A DNA stretch of 64,000 bases from Bacillus sp. OxB-1 (GCF_000829195.1 NZ_AP013294.1:1995001-2059000), one strand, 5' to 3'; numbered from the stretch's first letter, positions 44,386 through 53,888 are shown. Notes: a model not told the origin generated them from the letters alone. Numbers and translations: made by a program.

Positions 44386-44757
44386 ATGTGGTTGCCATTG
44401 CTCGGGCTGATCATCGGGATCACGCTCGGCCTGTTGTCAGATATCCAAATACCGCAAGTGTACGGCAACTACTTATCCATCGCCGTATTAGCCGCCCTGG
44501 ATACGTTGTTCGGCGGCATCCGGGCGCATTTGCAACAAGTGTATGATGATAAAGTGTTCGTCTCGGGATTCTTTTTCAATATTGCCCTTGCTGCCGGACT
44601 GGCCTTCTTGGGAGTCCATCTCGGGGTGGATCTCTATTTGGCCGCTGTCTTTGCTTTTGGGGTTCGACTATTTCAAAATATAGCGGTCATCAGAAGGATT
44701 CTTCTAGTCAAATGGGAGGAAAGAAACAAAGTTTCAAATGTAAAAGGGTCGGAGTGA
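44386..44757 (+). CDS. sbp: Small basic protein Sbp (DUF1290)
   Basis: 123 aa, four helices. Very conserved central stretch NYLSIAVLAALDTLFGGIRAHLQ and FFFNIALA, LGVHLGVDLYLAAVFAFGVRLFQN. Function unknown; always beside ftsA in Bacilli. ATG 44386 gives the family N-terminus MWLPLLGL with GAAAGGGG upstream; an in-frame ATG at 44380 is possible. Confidence 0.92.
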   Translation: MWLPLLGLIIGITLGLLSDIQIPQVYGNYLSIAVLAALDTLFGGIRAHLQQVYDDKVFVSGFFFNIALAAGLAFLGVHLGVDLYLAAVFAFGVRLFQNIAVIRRILLVKWEERNKVSNVKGSE

Positions 44758-44788
44758 AAGGATTTAGTACGAAGATGTCGAAAATATT

Positions 44789-44817
44789 TAGACAATACGT
44801 CTCGAATGCAATAGAAT
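44789..44817 (+). promoter_or_regulatory. Promoter for ftsA-ftsZ
   Basis: TAGACA, 17 bp, TAGAAT (five of six at both elements), 34 bp before the ftsA start. It allows ftsAZ expression apart from the upstream dcw transcript. Confidence 0.6.
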
Positions 44818-44851
44818 GGGATGTAAGAGTCGCTATCGGAGGTGCCATGAA

Positions 44852-46135
44852 TTGAGCCAATCACAAATATACGTTTCACTTGATATAGGTTCTTCATCGG
44901 TCAAGGTGCTGATCGGTGAAGTGGACGGCGAATCCCTGCATGTGATAGGGGTTGGCAATGTCCAATCAGCGGGGATCCGCAAAGGGACGATCGTCGATAT
45001 CGATGCGACTGTGCAGTCGATCCGGAAAGCGATCGATCAAGCGGAGAGAATGATAGGGATGCACATACGGGAAGTCATCGTTGGGATTCCCGCAAACGGC
45101 GTCCATTTGCAAGATGTGAAAGGCGTCGTGGCCGTCAACTCGGAGAACCGTGAAATTACGAATGATGATTTGGACCGTGTTATGAAATCGGCACAAGTGA
45201 TGTCGGTTCCACCTGAACGCGAAATCGTCAACATCATTCCGAAACAGTTCATCGTGGATGATTACGACGAGATAAAAGATCCGAGAGGCATGATCGGAGT
45301 ACGGCTCGAAATGGACGGCACACTCATTACTACTTCGAAAACGCTCGTGCATAATATATTGCGTTGTGTAGAACGCGCCGGCCTCGTCATCCGGGAGATT
45401 TACCTTCAACCGCTGGCAGCGGGCACATTCGCCTTGACGGATGATGAAATGAACCACGGCACAGCCTATATCGACATCGGTGGGGGATCGACGACGATTG
45501 CCTTGTTCGATGAAGGCCGTCTGAAGGCAACAACGGTTGTCCCGGTCGGGGGGGACCATATTACAAAAGATCTTTCCATTGTTTTGAAAACGCCGACCGA
45601 ACAAGCCAGGAAAATCAAACACCAGTATGGACATGCTTTTTACGATGACGCTTCGGATGACGAACTTTTCGAAGTTCCGGTAATCGGGGCAGATTCGAAA
45701 GATCAATATAGTCAACGATACATATCGGAAATTATTGGCGTCCGATTGGAAGAACTCTTTGATTTGATTTTGGAGGAATTGTTCCGGATGGGCGTGCGTG
45801 ATTTGCCCGGCGGTGTCGTGTTAACCGGAGGAATCACCAAGCTGGACGGGATCCTCCAACTGGCAAGGCATGTATTGAAAACTAGAGTCCGCGTCCATAC
45901 GCCGGAATATATCGGCGTCAGAGAACCGATGTATTCCACTGCAGTAGGTTTGATCCGATACGCACATATGCAGGATATGTATTTCGGGCATGTGCAAGAT
46001 TCACCTACAGCTACCATGGAAGCGGAAGAAACGGTTCCGGCATCCGGCATGAAAAAGAAGCCGGCCGAACGTAAGGAAAATAAGCCGGGGCTCATGACAA
46101 GAGCTAGAAAAATATTCGACAACTTTTTTGAGTGA
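44852..46135 (+). CDS. ftsA: Cell division protein FtsA
   Basis: 427 aa actin-like ATPase that tethers FtsZ to the membrane. YVSLDIGSSSVKVLIGE, AYIDIGGGSTTIALF, LPGGVVLTGGITKLDG are the phosphate and adenosine motifs; the C-terminus KPGLMTRARKIFDNFFE is an amphipathic membrane-targeting helix. Start TTG 44852 has CGGAGGTG upstream at good spacing; the longer frame from 44816 would include that site. Confidence 0.96.
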   Translation: MSQSQIYVSLDIGSSSVKVLIGEVDGESLHVIGVGNVQSAGIRKGTIVDIDATVQSIRKAIDQAERMIGMHIREVIVGIPANGVHLQDVKGVVAVNSENREITNDDLDRVMKSAQVMSVPPEREIVNIIPKQFIVDDYDEIKDPRGMIGVRLEMDGTLITTSKTLVHNILRCVERAGLVIREIYLQPLAAGTFALTDDEMNHGTAYIDIGGGSTTIALFDEGRLKATTVVPVGGDHITKDLSIVLKTPTEQARKIKHQYGHAFYDDASDDELFEVPVIGADSKDQYSQRYISEIIGVRLEELFDLILEELFRMGVRDLPGGVVLTGGITKLDGILQLARHVLKTRVRVHTPEYIGVREPMYSTAVGLIRYAHMQDMYFGHVQDSPTATMEAEETVPASGMKKKPAERKENKPGLMTRARKIFDNFFE

Positions 46136-46180
46136 TAGGGAGCTAAGGACTTCAGTAGAGATAGGTCAGGAGGAGAGATC

Positions 46181-47335
46181 ATGCTGGAATTTGATACGAA
46201 TGTTGATGCACTGGCGGTCATCAAAGTAATTGGTGTCGGCGGTGGAGGAAATAATGCAGTAAATCGAATGATTGAACACGGCGTACAGGGCGTGGAATTC
46301 ATTGCGGTCAATACAGACGCACAAGCTTTGAATCTATCGTCCGCGGAAGTGAAGTTGCAGATCGGGGCGAAATTAACACGGGGTCTGGGAGCTGGCGCAA
46401 ATCCGGAAGTCGGCAAAAAAGCGGCCGAGGAGAGCAAGGAGCAGATCGAAGAAGCGCTGCGCGGCGCGGATATGGTATTCGTCACTGCCGGTATGGGAGG
46501 CGGAACGGGGACAGGAGCTGCTCCAGTCATTGCGCAAATCGCGAAAGACCTCGGCGCTCTTACGGTCGGTGTCGTAACACGTCCATTTACGTTTGAAGGG
46601 CGCAAACGCTCCACTCAGGCGATCGGCGGAATTACGGCGATGAAAGAATCCGTCGATACGTTGATTGTCATCCCCAATGATAAATTGCTCGAAATCGTGG
46701 ATAAAAACACACCGATGCTTGAAGCGTTCCGCGAGGCGGACAATGTACTGCGCCAAGGGGTTCAAGGGATCTCGGATTTGATTGCGGTACCGGGGTTGAT
46801 CAACTTGGATTTTGCCGACGTCAAAACGATCATGTCCAACAAAGGATCAGCGTTGATGGGAATCGGATTGTCCACAGGAGAAAACCGGGCGGCAGAAGCG
46901 GCGAAAAAGGCGATTTCCAGCCCGCTCTTGGAAACATCCATAGACGGGGCGAAAGGGGTGCTCATGAATATTACGGGCGGCTCCAATTTAAGCCTCTTCG
47001 AAGTACAGGAAGCGGCCGATATCGTCGCCTCCGCATCGGATGAAGATGTCAATATGATCTTCGGTTCGGTCATCAATGATAATCTGAAGGACGAAATCGT
47101 CGTCACCGTCATCGCCACCGGCTTCAGCGAAGAACAGCTGAGCCAAGCAAGACCGGCGAGAAGCTCCGGTTTCGGAACAAGCCGTGTCCGCGAACCGGAA
47201 CCGAGGGAACAACCGCCGATGCGCGAGCGCCGGGAAGAAGCACCATCCTATCAGGAGCCGGTGCGTCAACAGCAAACGCACCAGCAAGAAGACGCGTTGG
47301 ACATCCCGACATTCCTTCGCAACCGTCGCAGATAA
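46181..47335 (+). CDS. ftsZ: Cell division GTPase FtsZ
   Basis: 384 aa tubulin homologue forming the Z ring. [33 protein letters not shown] (tubulin signature), [11 protein letters not shown], then a variable linker (about 320-370) and the conserved C-terminal peptide [11 protein letters not shown] for FtsA/SepF/EzrA binding. AGGAGGAGA precedes the ATG. Confidence 0.98.
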   Translation: MLEFDTNVDALAVIKVIGVGGGGNNAVNRMIEHGVQGVEFIAVNTDAQALNLSSAEVKLQIGAKLTRGLGAGANPEVGKKAAEESKEQIEEALRGADMVFVTAGMGGGTGTGAAPVIAQIAKDLGALTVGVVTRPFTFEGRKRSTQAIGGITAMKESVDTLIVIPNDKLLEIVDKNTPMLEAFREADNVLRQGVQGISDLIAVPGLINLDFADVKTIMSNKGSALMGIGLSTGENRAAEAAKKAISSPLLETSIDGAKGVLMNITGGSNLSLFEVQEAADIVASASDEDVNMIFGSVINDNLKDEIVVTVIATGFSEEQLSQARPARSSGFGTSRVREPEPREQPPMRERREEAPSYQEPVRQQQTHQQEDALDIPTFLRNRRR

Positions 47336-47347
47336 GAGAACCATATG

Positions 47348-47391
47348 AACCGCCCCAGGCATGTAACGAACTTTGCCTGGGGCGGTTTTTT
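47348..47391 (+). terminator. Terminator after ftsZ
   Basis: ACCGCCCCAGGC / GCCTGGGGCGGT, 12-bp perfect stem, T6. Confidence 0.95.
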
Positions 47392-47427
47392 GTCGTCCGT
47401 CTCGTTCTAGCTTCAGGACTAAAACGG

Positions 47428-47645
47428 GGGACTTCGAAACGCTCCCTCGCGCCCTCGCAACGTTCTATTCCAACTTCGAAACGTTTCTAACAAAGTTCTC
47501 AACGTTTTCCCGAGTTCTAAACGATATCAGGGAACTTCACAAGGTTTCCCCCGAACTTCATGACAAAAAGAAGAAACCTCGAAACGCTATCACCCCGTCT
47601 CGAAACGTTTCTCCCAAAGTTCCAAACGTCCACCCCCAAACCAAC
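47428..47645. repeat. Second degenerate ~21-nt tandem array
   Basis: About ten units fit AAC(C/T)TCGNAACGTTTC plus a variable tail, the same family as 24400-24850 (for example AACTTCGAAACGTTTC at 47472). It follows the ftsZ terminator and runs to about 145 bp before spoIIGA. GAAACGTTTC in the best units is a perfect palindrome. Some frames are open, without ribosome sites. A C8-A11 tract (47657-47675) ends it. Confidence 0.8.
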
Positions 47646-47709
47646 AGACAACCTCGCCCCCCCCAAAAAAAAAAATTCATTCCTTAATAAAATCCTCTCC
47701 CGCAGAGTA

Positions 47710-47774
47710 TGTCGAATATTTTTTGCGAACCTGACCTCAATCCGACAAACATTTCAAGGCAAGGGTGGTATCGT
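47710..47774 (+). promoter_or_regulatory. Candidate Spo0A-controlled spoIIG promoter
   Basis: TGTCGAA at 47710-47716 is a perfect 0A box; TTGCGAA at 47723 is one base off. A CCGACA at 47742 and TATCGT at 47769 are 21 bp apart, like the abnormally long spacing of the Spo0A-activated spoIIG promoter in B. subtilis. The -10 is poor. Confidence 0.4.
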
Positions 47775-47799
47775 TAACGGCAAGGAGGGCGGGCGGTCT

Positions 47800-48654
47800 A
47801 TGTATGGAGAACTCATCGTCGGCATCAATATGCTCTTCAACTATATCATTCTGTCATTTGCCAATAAGGTGGGGCCCATCCAAGCGAGTCGGGGACGCCT
47901 ACTGCTCGCTTCTTTTGCGGGAGCACTCCCGGTCGTCGTTTTTCCTACCTCCGCATTTGTCATCCTTCTCTCCTTCCTTGGGATGACTGCATGTGCTTTC
48001 GGAGCAGCATCGGAAAAATGGAGAAGGTCTGCCTCCATGGCCTTGATCGGCGGTTTGTTCGCGGGCGGGGCTTTGACTGCCATCCCCATCCGATTCGGAG
48101 CGGTGAATGAAACATTATGGATATTGGCGTATGCCAGCGCGGCCTATGTCTCGCTCGCCTACATGAGAAAAAAGTGGCTGGATATTCGGACAGCCAGTCA
48201 ACTCGCCGATATGCGCGCATCCTCCATGCTCCGGATTTGGGGTGCGGAAATGGAGGTGGAAGTGTTTGTGGATTCGGGAAATGCGTGTATGGAACCGTTG
48301 TCGGGATCGCCTGTCCACTTTGTCTCCTTTCAAGCTGTCGAGCGCCATATTCCGGAGCCGCTGCGCCAGCCGTTGCTTGATTGGAATCCTGCTCAAACCG
48401 GTTCCTTGGCGGAATTCCCGGATCCTTACCGGAAGACGATGCGTTTGATTCGTCTGATGACCGTCCAGGGGCAATCTTGGGCACTCGGGTTTAAATTTGA
48501 TCAATGGATGCTCGATGATGGGGAAATGTTGCAACCGGGATATATCGTACTGACGCAGAACGACCGCCGTTATCCTGAAGGGGCTGCGGCCATATTGCAC
48601 AGATCCGCAATGGAATCCACTAACCGGGAAAGGAGAACGAGGCATGCTGTCTAA
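47800..48654 (+). CDS. spoIIGA: Sporulation sigma-E factor-processing peptidase SpoIIGA
   Basis: 284 aa. N-terminal half with five helices, C-terminal aspartic-protease-like domain with the active DSG in [13 protein letters not shown] (about residue 155). Cleaves pro-sigma-E in the mother cell after a SpoIIR signal. ATG 47800 matches the family N-terminus [22 protein letters not shown] is upstream. It overlaps sigE by 11 bases. Confidence 0.93.
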   Translation: MYGELIVGINMLFNYIILSFANKVGPIQASRGRLLLASFAGALPVVVFPTSAFVILLSFLGMTACAFGAASEKWRRSASMALIGGLFAGGALTAIPIRFGAVNETLWILAYASAAYVSLAYMRKKWLDIRTASQLADMRASSMLRIWGAEMEVEVFVDSGNACMEPLSGSPVHFVSFQAVERHIPEPLRQPLLDWNPAQTGSLAEFPDPYRKTMRLIRLMTVQGQSWALGFKFDQWMLDDGEMLQPGYIVLTQNDRRYPEGAAAILHRSAMESTNRERRTRHAV

Positions 48655-49354
48655 ATTTAGAATCTGGCTATCCAAATTGTTCGGCCTATTTAGAAGAAAA
48701 CAAGGAACCTACTACATCGGGGGACATGAATCCCTCCCGAAGCCGCTGACCCGGGAGGAAGAAGCAATTACGCTTCGTGCCTTCATGGAGGGGGATATGA
48801 ACGCCCGGGATATGCTGATTGAAAAAAACTTGCGGCTTGTCGTTTATATTGCAAGACGCTTCGATAATACGAACACTCATATCGAAGATCTGATCAGCAT
48901 CGGCACCATCGGACTTATAAAAGCGATTGAGACTTTCAAAATGGATAAGAACATCAAATTGGCCACCTACGCTTCGCGCTGCATTGAAAATGAAATATTG
49001 ATGCATCTGCGGAAAACGAATCGGACACGCTCCGAAATCTCTTTTGATGAACCGCTTAATTCGGATGCGGATGGCAATGAATTATTATTATCGGATATTC
49101 TTGGAACCGATGAACATATTATCATCGATGATGTGGAAAAGAAAATCGAAAGGCAGCATATGATCGAAGCAATCAGCACATTGGATGATCGCGAACGATA
49201 TATCATGGAATGCCGCTTCGGTTTGACCGGCCAAATTGAAATGACACAAAAAGAAGTGGCGGAACTCCTGGGCATTTCCCAATCTTATATTTCCCGGCTT
49301 GAAAAGAAAATTATCTCCGATTTGCGGGAACGCTTGAATCATCCAATCGCCTGA
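48644..49354 (+). CDS. sigE: RNA polymerase sporulation sigma factor SigE (pro-sigma-E)
   Basis: 236 aa, early mother-cell sigma factor. The first ~25 residues ([18 protein letters not shown]) form the amphipathic pro-sequence removed by SpoIIGA near TYYIGG. Region 2 ([33 protein letters not shown]) and region 4 ([23 protein letters not shown]) are intact. GGAGAACGAGGC precedes the ATG. Confidence 0.97.
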   Translation: MLSKFRIWLSKLFGLFRRKQGTYYIGGHESLPKPLTREEEAITLRAFMEGDMNARDMLIEKNLRLVVYIARRFDNTNTHIEDLISIGTIGLIKAIETFKMDKNIKLATYASRCIENEILMHLRKTNRTRSEISFDEPLNSDADGNELLLSDILGTDEHIIIDDVEKKIERQHMIEAISTLDDRERYIMECRFGLTGQIEMTQKEVAELLGISQSYISRLEKKIISDLRERLNHPIA

Positions 49355-49380
49355 TGGTTGAAATTGGCGGCAGACACTCC

Positions 49381-49409
49381 GCATATTCTGAACGGCTGCG
49401 GTTACACTA
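49381..49409 (+). promoter_or_regulatory. Sigma-F-type promoter for sigG
   Basis: GCATA (49381-49385), 14 bp, GGTTACACTA (49400-49409). The -10 fits GGNNANANTR at every defined base and the -35 fits GYATA. It sits between sigE and sigG, where B. subtilis has its sigma-F-dependent sigG promoter. Confidence 0.75.
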
Positions 49410-49446
49410 CATCGTACAGTCATCACAGAATGCGGAGGCAGAGAAA

Positions 49447-50232
49447 ATGGTACGTACAAGAGTAGAGATATGCGGAATCGATACATCTGAATTGCCATTG
49501 CTCACAAACGAAGTCATGCGAGAAACATTCATCCGGTTGCAAAACGGAGATGCATCAGCGCGGGAAGAGCTGGTTATTGGGAATTTACGACTGGTTCTTA
49601 GCTTAGTTCAACGTTTTGCCTACAGAGGGGAACAGGCGGACGACCTCTTTCAAGTCGGTTGCATCGGCCTGTTGAAATCCATTGATAATTTTGATCTCAA
49701 ACATAATGTCCGCTTTTCGACGTACGCGGTGCCGATGATCATCGGGGAAATCAAAAGACATTTGCGTGATCACCATGCGGTCCGGGTTTCAAGATCGCTT
49801 CGGGATATCGCCTATAAAGCTATCCGGGCGAAAGAGCAGTTTATCAATGACCATCAGAAAGAGCCGAAGATTTCGGATCTGGCAGCAGCGACCGGGATTC
49901 CCGAAGACGATATCCTGTTTGCGCTCGATGCAATCCAAGATCCGATGTCACTCCATGAACCGATCAACGGGGATGGGGGCGATCCAGTATTTATGATGGA
50001 CCAGCTTCAGGACACAACGGTTTCCGAAGACAAATGGTTGACCTATGTGTCGGTGAAAGAAACTGTCATGACGTTGGATGAAAGGCAACAGAAAATACTG
50101 TCTAAACGATTTTATCTCGGTCAGACCCAAACGGAAATCGCCAAAGAACTCGGCATCTCCCAAGCGCAGATTTCAAGGCTGGAGAAAAATGCAGTGAAAA
50201 TCATCCGGAATGGAATCGAACACAAAACATGA
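49447..50232 (+). CDS. sigG: RNA polymerase sporulation sigma factor SigG
   Basis: 261 aa late forespore sigma factor. VEICGIDTSELPLLTNEEM-like N-terminus, region 2 (NLRLVLSLVQRFAYRGEQADDLFQVGCIGLLKSIDNFDL), RVSRSLRDIAYKA, and region 4 (EIAKELGISQAQISRLEKNA). ATG 49447 is chosen over the longer frame from 49354 because GGAGGCAGAG precedes it, it gives the family length, and the promoter lies between. Confidence 0.96.
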   Translation: MVRTRVEICGIDTSELPLLTNEVMRETFIRLQNGDASAREELVIGNLRLVLSLVQRFAYRGEQADDLFQVGCIGLLKSIDNFDLKHNVRFSTYAVPMIIGEIKRHLRDHHAVRVSRSLRDIAYKAIRAKEQFINDHQKEPKISDLAAATGIPEDDILFALDAIQDPMSLHEPINGDGGDPVFMMDQLQDTTVSEDKWLTYVSVKETVMTLDERQQKILSKRFYLGQTQTEIAKELGISQAQISRLEKNAVKIIRNGIEHKT

Positions 50233-50238
50233 TGCGAT

Positions 50239-50274
50239 AAGGCCGTCCCTTCCTAGTTTGGGGGCGGTCTTTAT
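50239..50274 (+). terminator. Terminator after sigG
   Basis: AAGGCCGTCCC / GGGGCGGTCTT stem with two G-U pairs, followed by TTATTT. Confidence 0.75.
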
Positions 50275-50373
50275 TTATATGCACAAAAAAATGACCAAGG
50301 CGACTACTGTGGAAATTAAGTTCCAAATCCTTTTTTTCCCCACCTTTGCATATATTCAAGTAGGAGGGGTGCT

Positions 50374-50619
50374 ATGAGATTTTCGGATATCCAAAAAAAA
50401 GAAGTGATTGATGTGGAAAAAGGTACTTTTCTAGGATTCATCCAAGACGCGACAATCGATACTGCAGACGGGAAAGTGAAGTCCTTGCATGTCGGGGGAG
50501 GGGATCGAAGCGTTTTTTTCGATACGCGGGATAAGGAAGTGAAAAAAGTGCCTCTTGGGGACGTAGCCACCATCGGAAAAGATATCATCCTCGTCGGTCA
50601 AAGAGGATTGAAAAAATGA
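50374..50619 (+). CDS. ylmC: YlmC/YmxH family PRC-barrel protein
   Basis: 81 aa single PRC-barrel domain: SDIQKKEVIDVEKGTFLGFIQDATID, GKDIILVG. The YlmC/YmxH family is found in spore formers; function unknown. AGGAGGGG precedes the ATG. ylmA (before) and ylmD (after) of B. subtilis are missing here. A CATATATT just upstream resembles a sporulation -10 but lies too near the ribosome site. Confidence 0.9.
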   Translation: MRFSDIQKKEVIDVEKGTFLGFIQDATIDTADGKVKSLHVGGGDRSVFFDTRDKEVKKVPLGDVATIGKDIILVGQRGLKK

Positions 50620-50682
50620 CTTATCATTGATATGTCGAGGTTCCCTTGATACAATGAAAAGAAAGAAAGATGAAAAGTAGTG

Positions 50683-51381
50683 ATGACAGTGGGAAACCTC
50701 CAACAAAGAATCCAGCATATTGAACATACGATACAGGAAGCGTGTGACCGGACAGGACGGAAGCGTTCCGAGGTGACGGTCGTAGCGGTGACGAAACAAG
50801 TCACAGCCAAGAGGGCCGGCGAAGTAATGGCCGCAGGTATCCATGACCTGGGGGAAAACCGCCCTGAGGGACTGCTTGGAAAACAGCAAGAAATTACAGA
50901 AGGTGCCGTTTGGCATTTCATCGGCAATGTCCAAAGCAGGAAAGTGAAAGATATTATCGATCAGATCGACTTTTTACATTCGGTGGATCGTTTGAGCATC
51001 GTCAAGGAAATCCAGAAGCGCGCGACAAAAACAATTGATTGCTTCGTGCAGGTCAATGTTTCGGGGGAAGCATCCAAATCCGGAATAACCCCGGAAGAGC
51101 TTCAACGGTTCGTCGAAGAGGCGGCGCCTTATGATAAAGTCCGGATTGTCGGTTTAATGACTATGGCTCCTTTTACAGAGGACCAGGAGATCATCCGCAG
51201 TGTGTTCCGCTCGCTTCGGAAGCTGCGGGACGAAATGGCAGCCCAGCAGTTGGAACATGCCCCATGTACAGGATTATCGATGGGAATGTCTAATGACTAC
51301 ATCATCGCTATTGAAGAAGGTGCAACCCACGTCAGAATCGGTACGGCACTTGTCGGAGCAGAAAGTGAGGTAGACGCATGA
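50683..51381 (+). CDS. ylmE: YggS family pyridoxal phosphate homeostasis protein YlmE
   Basis: 232 aa TIM-barrel PLP-binding protein. PLP Lys in VVAVTKQV (about residue 37), [45 protein letters not shown]. Homologues keep vitamin B6 and amino acid pools balanced. Start ATG 50683, or GTG 50680. Its stop overlaps sepF (ATGA). Confidence 0.93.
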   Translation: MTVGNLQQRIQHIEHTIQEACDRTGRKRSEVTVVAVTKQVTAKRAGEVMAAGIHDLGENRPEGLLGKQQEITEGAVWHFIGNVQSRKVKDIIDQIDFLHSVDRLSIVKEIQKRATKTIDCFVQVNVSGEASKSGITPEELQRFVEEAAPYDKVRIVGLMTMAPFTEDQEIIRSVFRSLRKLRDEMAAQQLEHAPCTGLSMGMSNDYIIAIEEGATHVRIGTALVGAESEVDA

Positions 51382-51833
51382 GTATCAAAAGAAAATTTGA
51401 GAAATGGTTTTACCTTTATGATGAAGACGAAGAAGAAGTTGAGGAGCCGGCACGGAGGGAAGAGCGCCGACCGGCCCAGGAACAACAACCGAAACGGGTG
51501 ACGCCGATCAGGAAGCAGCCGGTTGGAGAGCCACAACAATCGGCCACCGTCGTCAGCCTGCAAAGCATTCAAAAGTCCTCCAAAGTGGTGCTGATCGAGC
51601 CACGGGTATACGCAGAGGCACAAGACATATCCGAACATCTGAAAAACAAACGGGCGGTCGTGGTCAACCTCCAAAGGATCGAACGTGACCAAGGAATCCG
51701 GATCGTCGATTTCCTCAGCGGCACGGTTTATGCCCTTGGCGGGGACATCCAGCGGATCGGCACGGATATTTTCCTTTGCGTGCCCGACAATGTGGAAGTC
51801 GCAGGCGCCATTTCCGATTATTTTGAACGATGA
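51378..51833 (+). CDS. sepF: Cell division protein SepF
   Basis: 151 aa. N-terminal amphipathic membrane helix ([13 protein letters not shown]), acidic linker, C-terminal SepF domain ([50 protein letters not shown]). Bundles FtsZ filaments at the membrane. Coupled to ylmE by ATGA. Confidence 0.96.
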   Translation: MSIKRKFEKWFYLYDEDEEEVEEPARREERRPAQEQQPKRVTPIRKQPVGEPQQSATVVSLQSIQKSSKVVLIEPRVYAEAQDISEHLKNKRAVVVNLQRIERDQGIRIVDFLSGTVYALGGDIQRIGTDIFLCVPDNVEVAGAISDYFER

Positions 51834-51859
51834 AAATTGAATGAGGTGTACGATTACTG

Positions 51860-52144
51860 ATGGCAGCTATTATTCTTCTACATGATGCGATCATGGGGGC
51901 AATCCGGATCTATTCCATCCTGCTCATTATTTATATTTTAATGTCGTGGGTGCCTGCTTCGAGAGAAACGAAGTTTGGTGAGCTTCTAAGCAAGATCGCA
52001 GAACCATATCTTGGATTTTTCAGAAAGTTTATTCCTCCTCTTGGCATGATTGATATTTCACCGATTGTGGCATTATTCGCTTTGAATTTCATCTCTATGG
52101 GAATCAGCGAAATATTTAAAATGATCGTTTCCTCACTATTGTGA
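51860..52144 (+). CDS. ylmG: YggT family membrane protein YlmG
   Basis: 94 aa, two YggT helices with IYILMSWVPASRETKFG between and ISPIVALFALNFI. Conserved after sepF in Gram-positive bacteria and in plastids; possibly membrane organisation. GAGGTG is 11 bases before the ATG. Confidence 0.92.
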   Translation: MAAIILLHDAIMGAIRIYSILLIIYILMSWVPASRETKFGELLSKIAEPYLGFFRKFIPPLGMIDISPIVALFALNFISMGISEIFKMIVSSLL

Positions 52145-52174
52145 GGATTTTTCTTTAAGGAGCCGAAAAGGACA

Positions 52175-52951
52175 ATGGAGACGCTTTTGCAACATTTCAG
52201 AAAAGACGAACAGCCTTTCATCGAAATGGCGACAGGCTGGGTCCGGGAAGTGGAAAACACCTATAGTCCGAAATTGACGGGATTCCTCGACCCGAGGCAA
52301 CGGTTCATCGTTGAATCAGTTTCCCGGGGTGCCGGGGTGTCAGCGAGTTCGTATGGCGCCTTCGAGGACGCGGAGCGTCAACGGCTCCTCCTGTATCCTG
52401 ATTATTTTTCACCCGAGCCGGAAGATTTCCAAGTAACCGTTTTAAAGGTGCGCTATGCTACGAAGTTCCTCGCTTTGGAACATCGTGACCTGTTAGGCGC
52501 GTTGCTCTCTGTCGGAATCGACCGTGCCAAATTCGGCGATATCCGTCTGGACCGGGAAGAAGTGCAATTTTCCATCGCGGAGGAAATTCGCGACTATATC
52601 ATAGTCAATTTGACATCCGTCGGAAAGGCGAAAGTGACGTTGGAGGAAGTGCCGGAAGCAGGGGACTGGATCATGGCTTCCGAAACTTGGAAAGAATCGA
52701 CCTACACAGTCAGTTCACTCCGGTTGGACGTCGTCGTGGCCGCCTTGACGAAAGCTTCACGCCAAAAAGCGGCCGCCCTTATCCAAGGGGAACGTGTGAA
52801 GGTGAATTGGGCCGTGCGTGATCAGCCTTCCTTTGAGTTGCAGGAATCGGATATGCTTTCTGTTAGAGGAGCCGGTCGTTTCAAAGTATCCGCCATTGAG
52901 GGAAGGACGAGGAAAGATAAGATCCGGCTCGTCGTGGGCAAGTTGGAATAG
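52175..52951 (+). CDS. ylmH: S4-domain RNA-binding protein YlmH
   Basis: 258 aa. N-terminal YlmH domain (FLDPRQRFIVES, FGAFEDAER-like YGAFEDAERQRLLLYPDYF) and a C-terminal S4 domain (about 180-240: SLRLDVVVAALTKASRQKAAALIQGERVKVN). B. subtilis YlmH binds stalled 50S subunits in ribosome quality control. AAGGAGCC precedes the ATG. Confidence 0.94.
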   Translation: METLLQHFRKDEQPFIEMATGWVREVENTYSPKLTGFLDPRQRFIVESVSRGAGVSASSYGAFEDAERQRLLLYPDYFSPEPEDFQVTVLKVRYATKFLALEHRDLLGALLSVGIDRAKFGDIRLDREEVQFSIAEEIRDYIIVNLTSVGKAKVTLEEVPEAGDWIMASETWKESTYTVSSLRLDVVVAALTKASRQKAAALIQGERVKVNWAVRDQPSFELQESDMLSVRGAGRFKVSAIEGRTRKDKIRLVVGKLE

Positions 52952-53038
52952 TTTTCAGATAATAGGGCGAAATATGCTGTTTTTAGACGGGCCACCATGT
53001 ATAATGAAAAAAGGATTACAATAAGGGGAGATGCTCGG

Positions 53039-53548
53039 ATGGCGCTTACACCGCTTGATATACATAACAAAGAATTCGGTCGCGGTTTCCGCGGTTATGA
53101 CGAAGATGAAGTGAATGAGTTCCTGGAGCAGTTGGTGAAGGACTATGAGAATATTCTCGATGAAAATCGACAGTTGAAAGAGAAATTGAAACAATCGCAG
53201 GAGCAGATCTCCCATTTCAATGCCATTGAAGAGACATTGCAAAAGTCGATTTTGATCGCACAGGAAGCTGCGGAAGATGTCCGCCGCAACTCGATGAAAG
53301 AATCGAAATTGATTGTCAAGGAAGCCGAAAAGAATGCGGATCGGATCATCAATGAAGCATTGTCACGCGCCCGTAAGATCTCAATCGAAGTCGAGGACCT
53401 GAAAAAGCAATCGAAAGTGTTCCGGAACCGATTCAAGATGCTGATCGAAGCGCAATTAGACCTGATCAAGGCGGACGACTGGGACCGGCTCCTTGAATAT
53501 GAAATGGACACGGAGCGGCTTGAAGTGGCAGCCGATCGGGAAAACTGA
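53039..53548 (+). CDS. divIVA: Cell division and septum placement protein DivIVA
   Basis: 169 aa. N-terminal membrane-curvature domain (LTPLDIHNKEFGRGFRGYDEDEVNEFLEQL) with the intercalated Phe and Arg, then a long coiled coil. It recruits MinJ/MinCD and in sporulation RacA. ATG 53039 follows AAGGGGAGATG; the frame from 52997 overlaps its likely promoter (TATAAT at 53000). Confidence 0.96.
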   Translation: MALTPLDIHNKEFGRGFRGYDEDEVNEFLEQLVKDYENILDENRQLKEKLKQSQEQISHFNAIEETLQKSILIAQEAAEDVRRNSMKESKLIVKEAEKNADRIINEALSRARKISIEVEDLKKQSKVFRNRFKMLIEAQLDLIKADDWDRLLEYEMDTERLEVAADREN

Positions 53549-53601
53549 TTGATCTGAGCCGGTGATTGCTGAATGCGATAAACCCCCGTGTAGTTCAATA
53601 C

Positions 53602-53630
53602 TTGACTGAAATGGTTTCCAATCATATAAT
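53602..53630 (+). promoter_or_regulatory. Promoter for the ileS leader
   Basis: TTGACT, 17 bp, TATAAT (eleven of twelve consensus bases). Expected start about 53637, at the head of the T-box leader. Confidence 0.9.
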
Positions 53631-53645
53631 TATTTGCATATATTC

Positions 53646-53888
53646 ACAATAGGCGTTGAAAGAGAAAGTATTTTCCGAATTTAGGTTCAGCGAGCCGGGG
53701 GCGGTGGAAGCCCGGCCCATAGATTGGAAATGAAAATCACTCTAGAGCCGGATGGCGGAATTGCAGTACGTCTTCCCGGAAACACCCCGTTATGGTGTCT
53801 GAGTGGCAGCAGGATCTATCTGTTGCAAGTAGGGTGGTAACGCGAGAATTAGGCCTCGTCCCTTTTATAGGGGCGGGGTTTTTGTGTT
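53646..53888 (+). promoter_or_regulatory. T-box riboswitch, isoleucine specifier, controlling ileS
   Basis: Leader of about 240 nt. The specifier AUC (Ile) is at 53736-53738 in the Stem I loop (TGAAAATCACT). The T-box AGGGTGGTAACGCG is at 53831-53844; its TGGT pairs with ACCA of uncharged tRNA-Ile. A terminator CCTCGTCCC / GGGGCGGGG with T5 (53854-53886) competes with the antiterminator. Uncharged tRNA-Ile should allow read-through into ileS. Confidence 0.95.

Noticed and set aside
44966..45715. 249-codon minus-strand frame opposite ftsA.
   Set aside because: Antisense shadow of ftsA codons; no start signal.
45712..46614. 300-codon minus-strand frame opposite ftsA/ftsZ.
   Set aside because: Spans the end of ftsA, the gap and the start of ftsZ; composition follows the codon bias of the plus strand.
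50350..50362. CATATATT before ylmC as a sporulation -10.
   Set aside because: No matching -35, and it is almost on the ribosome site.
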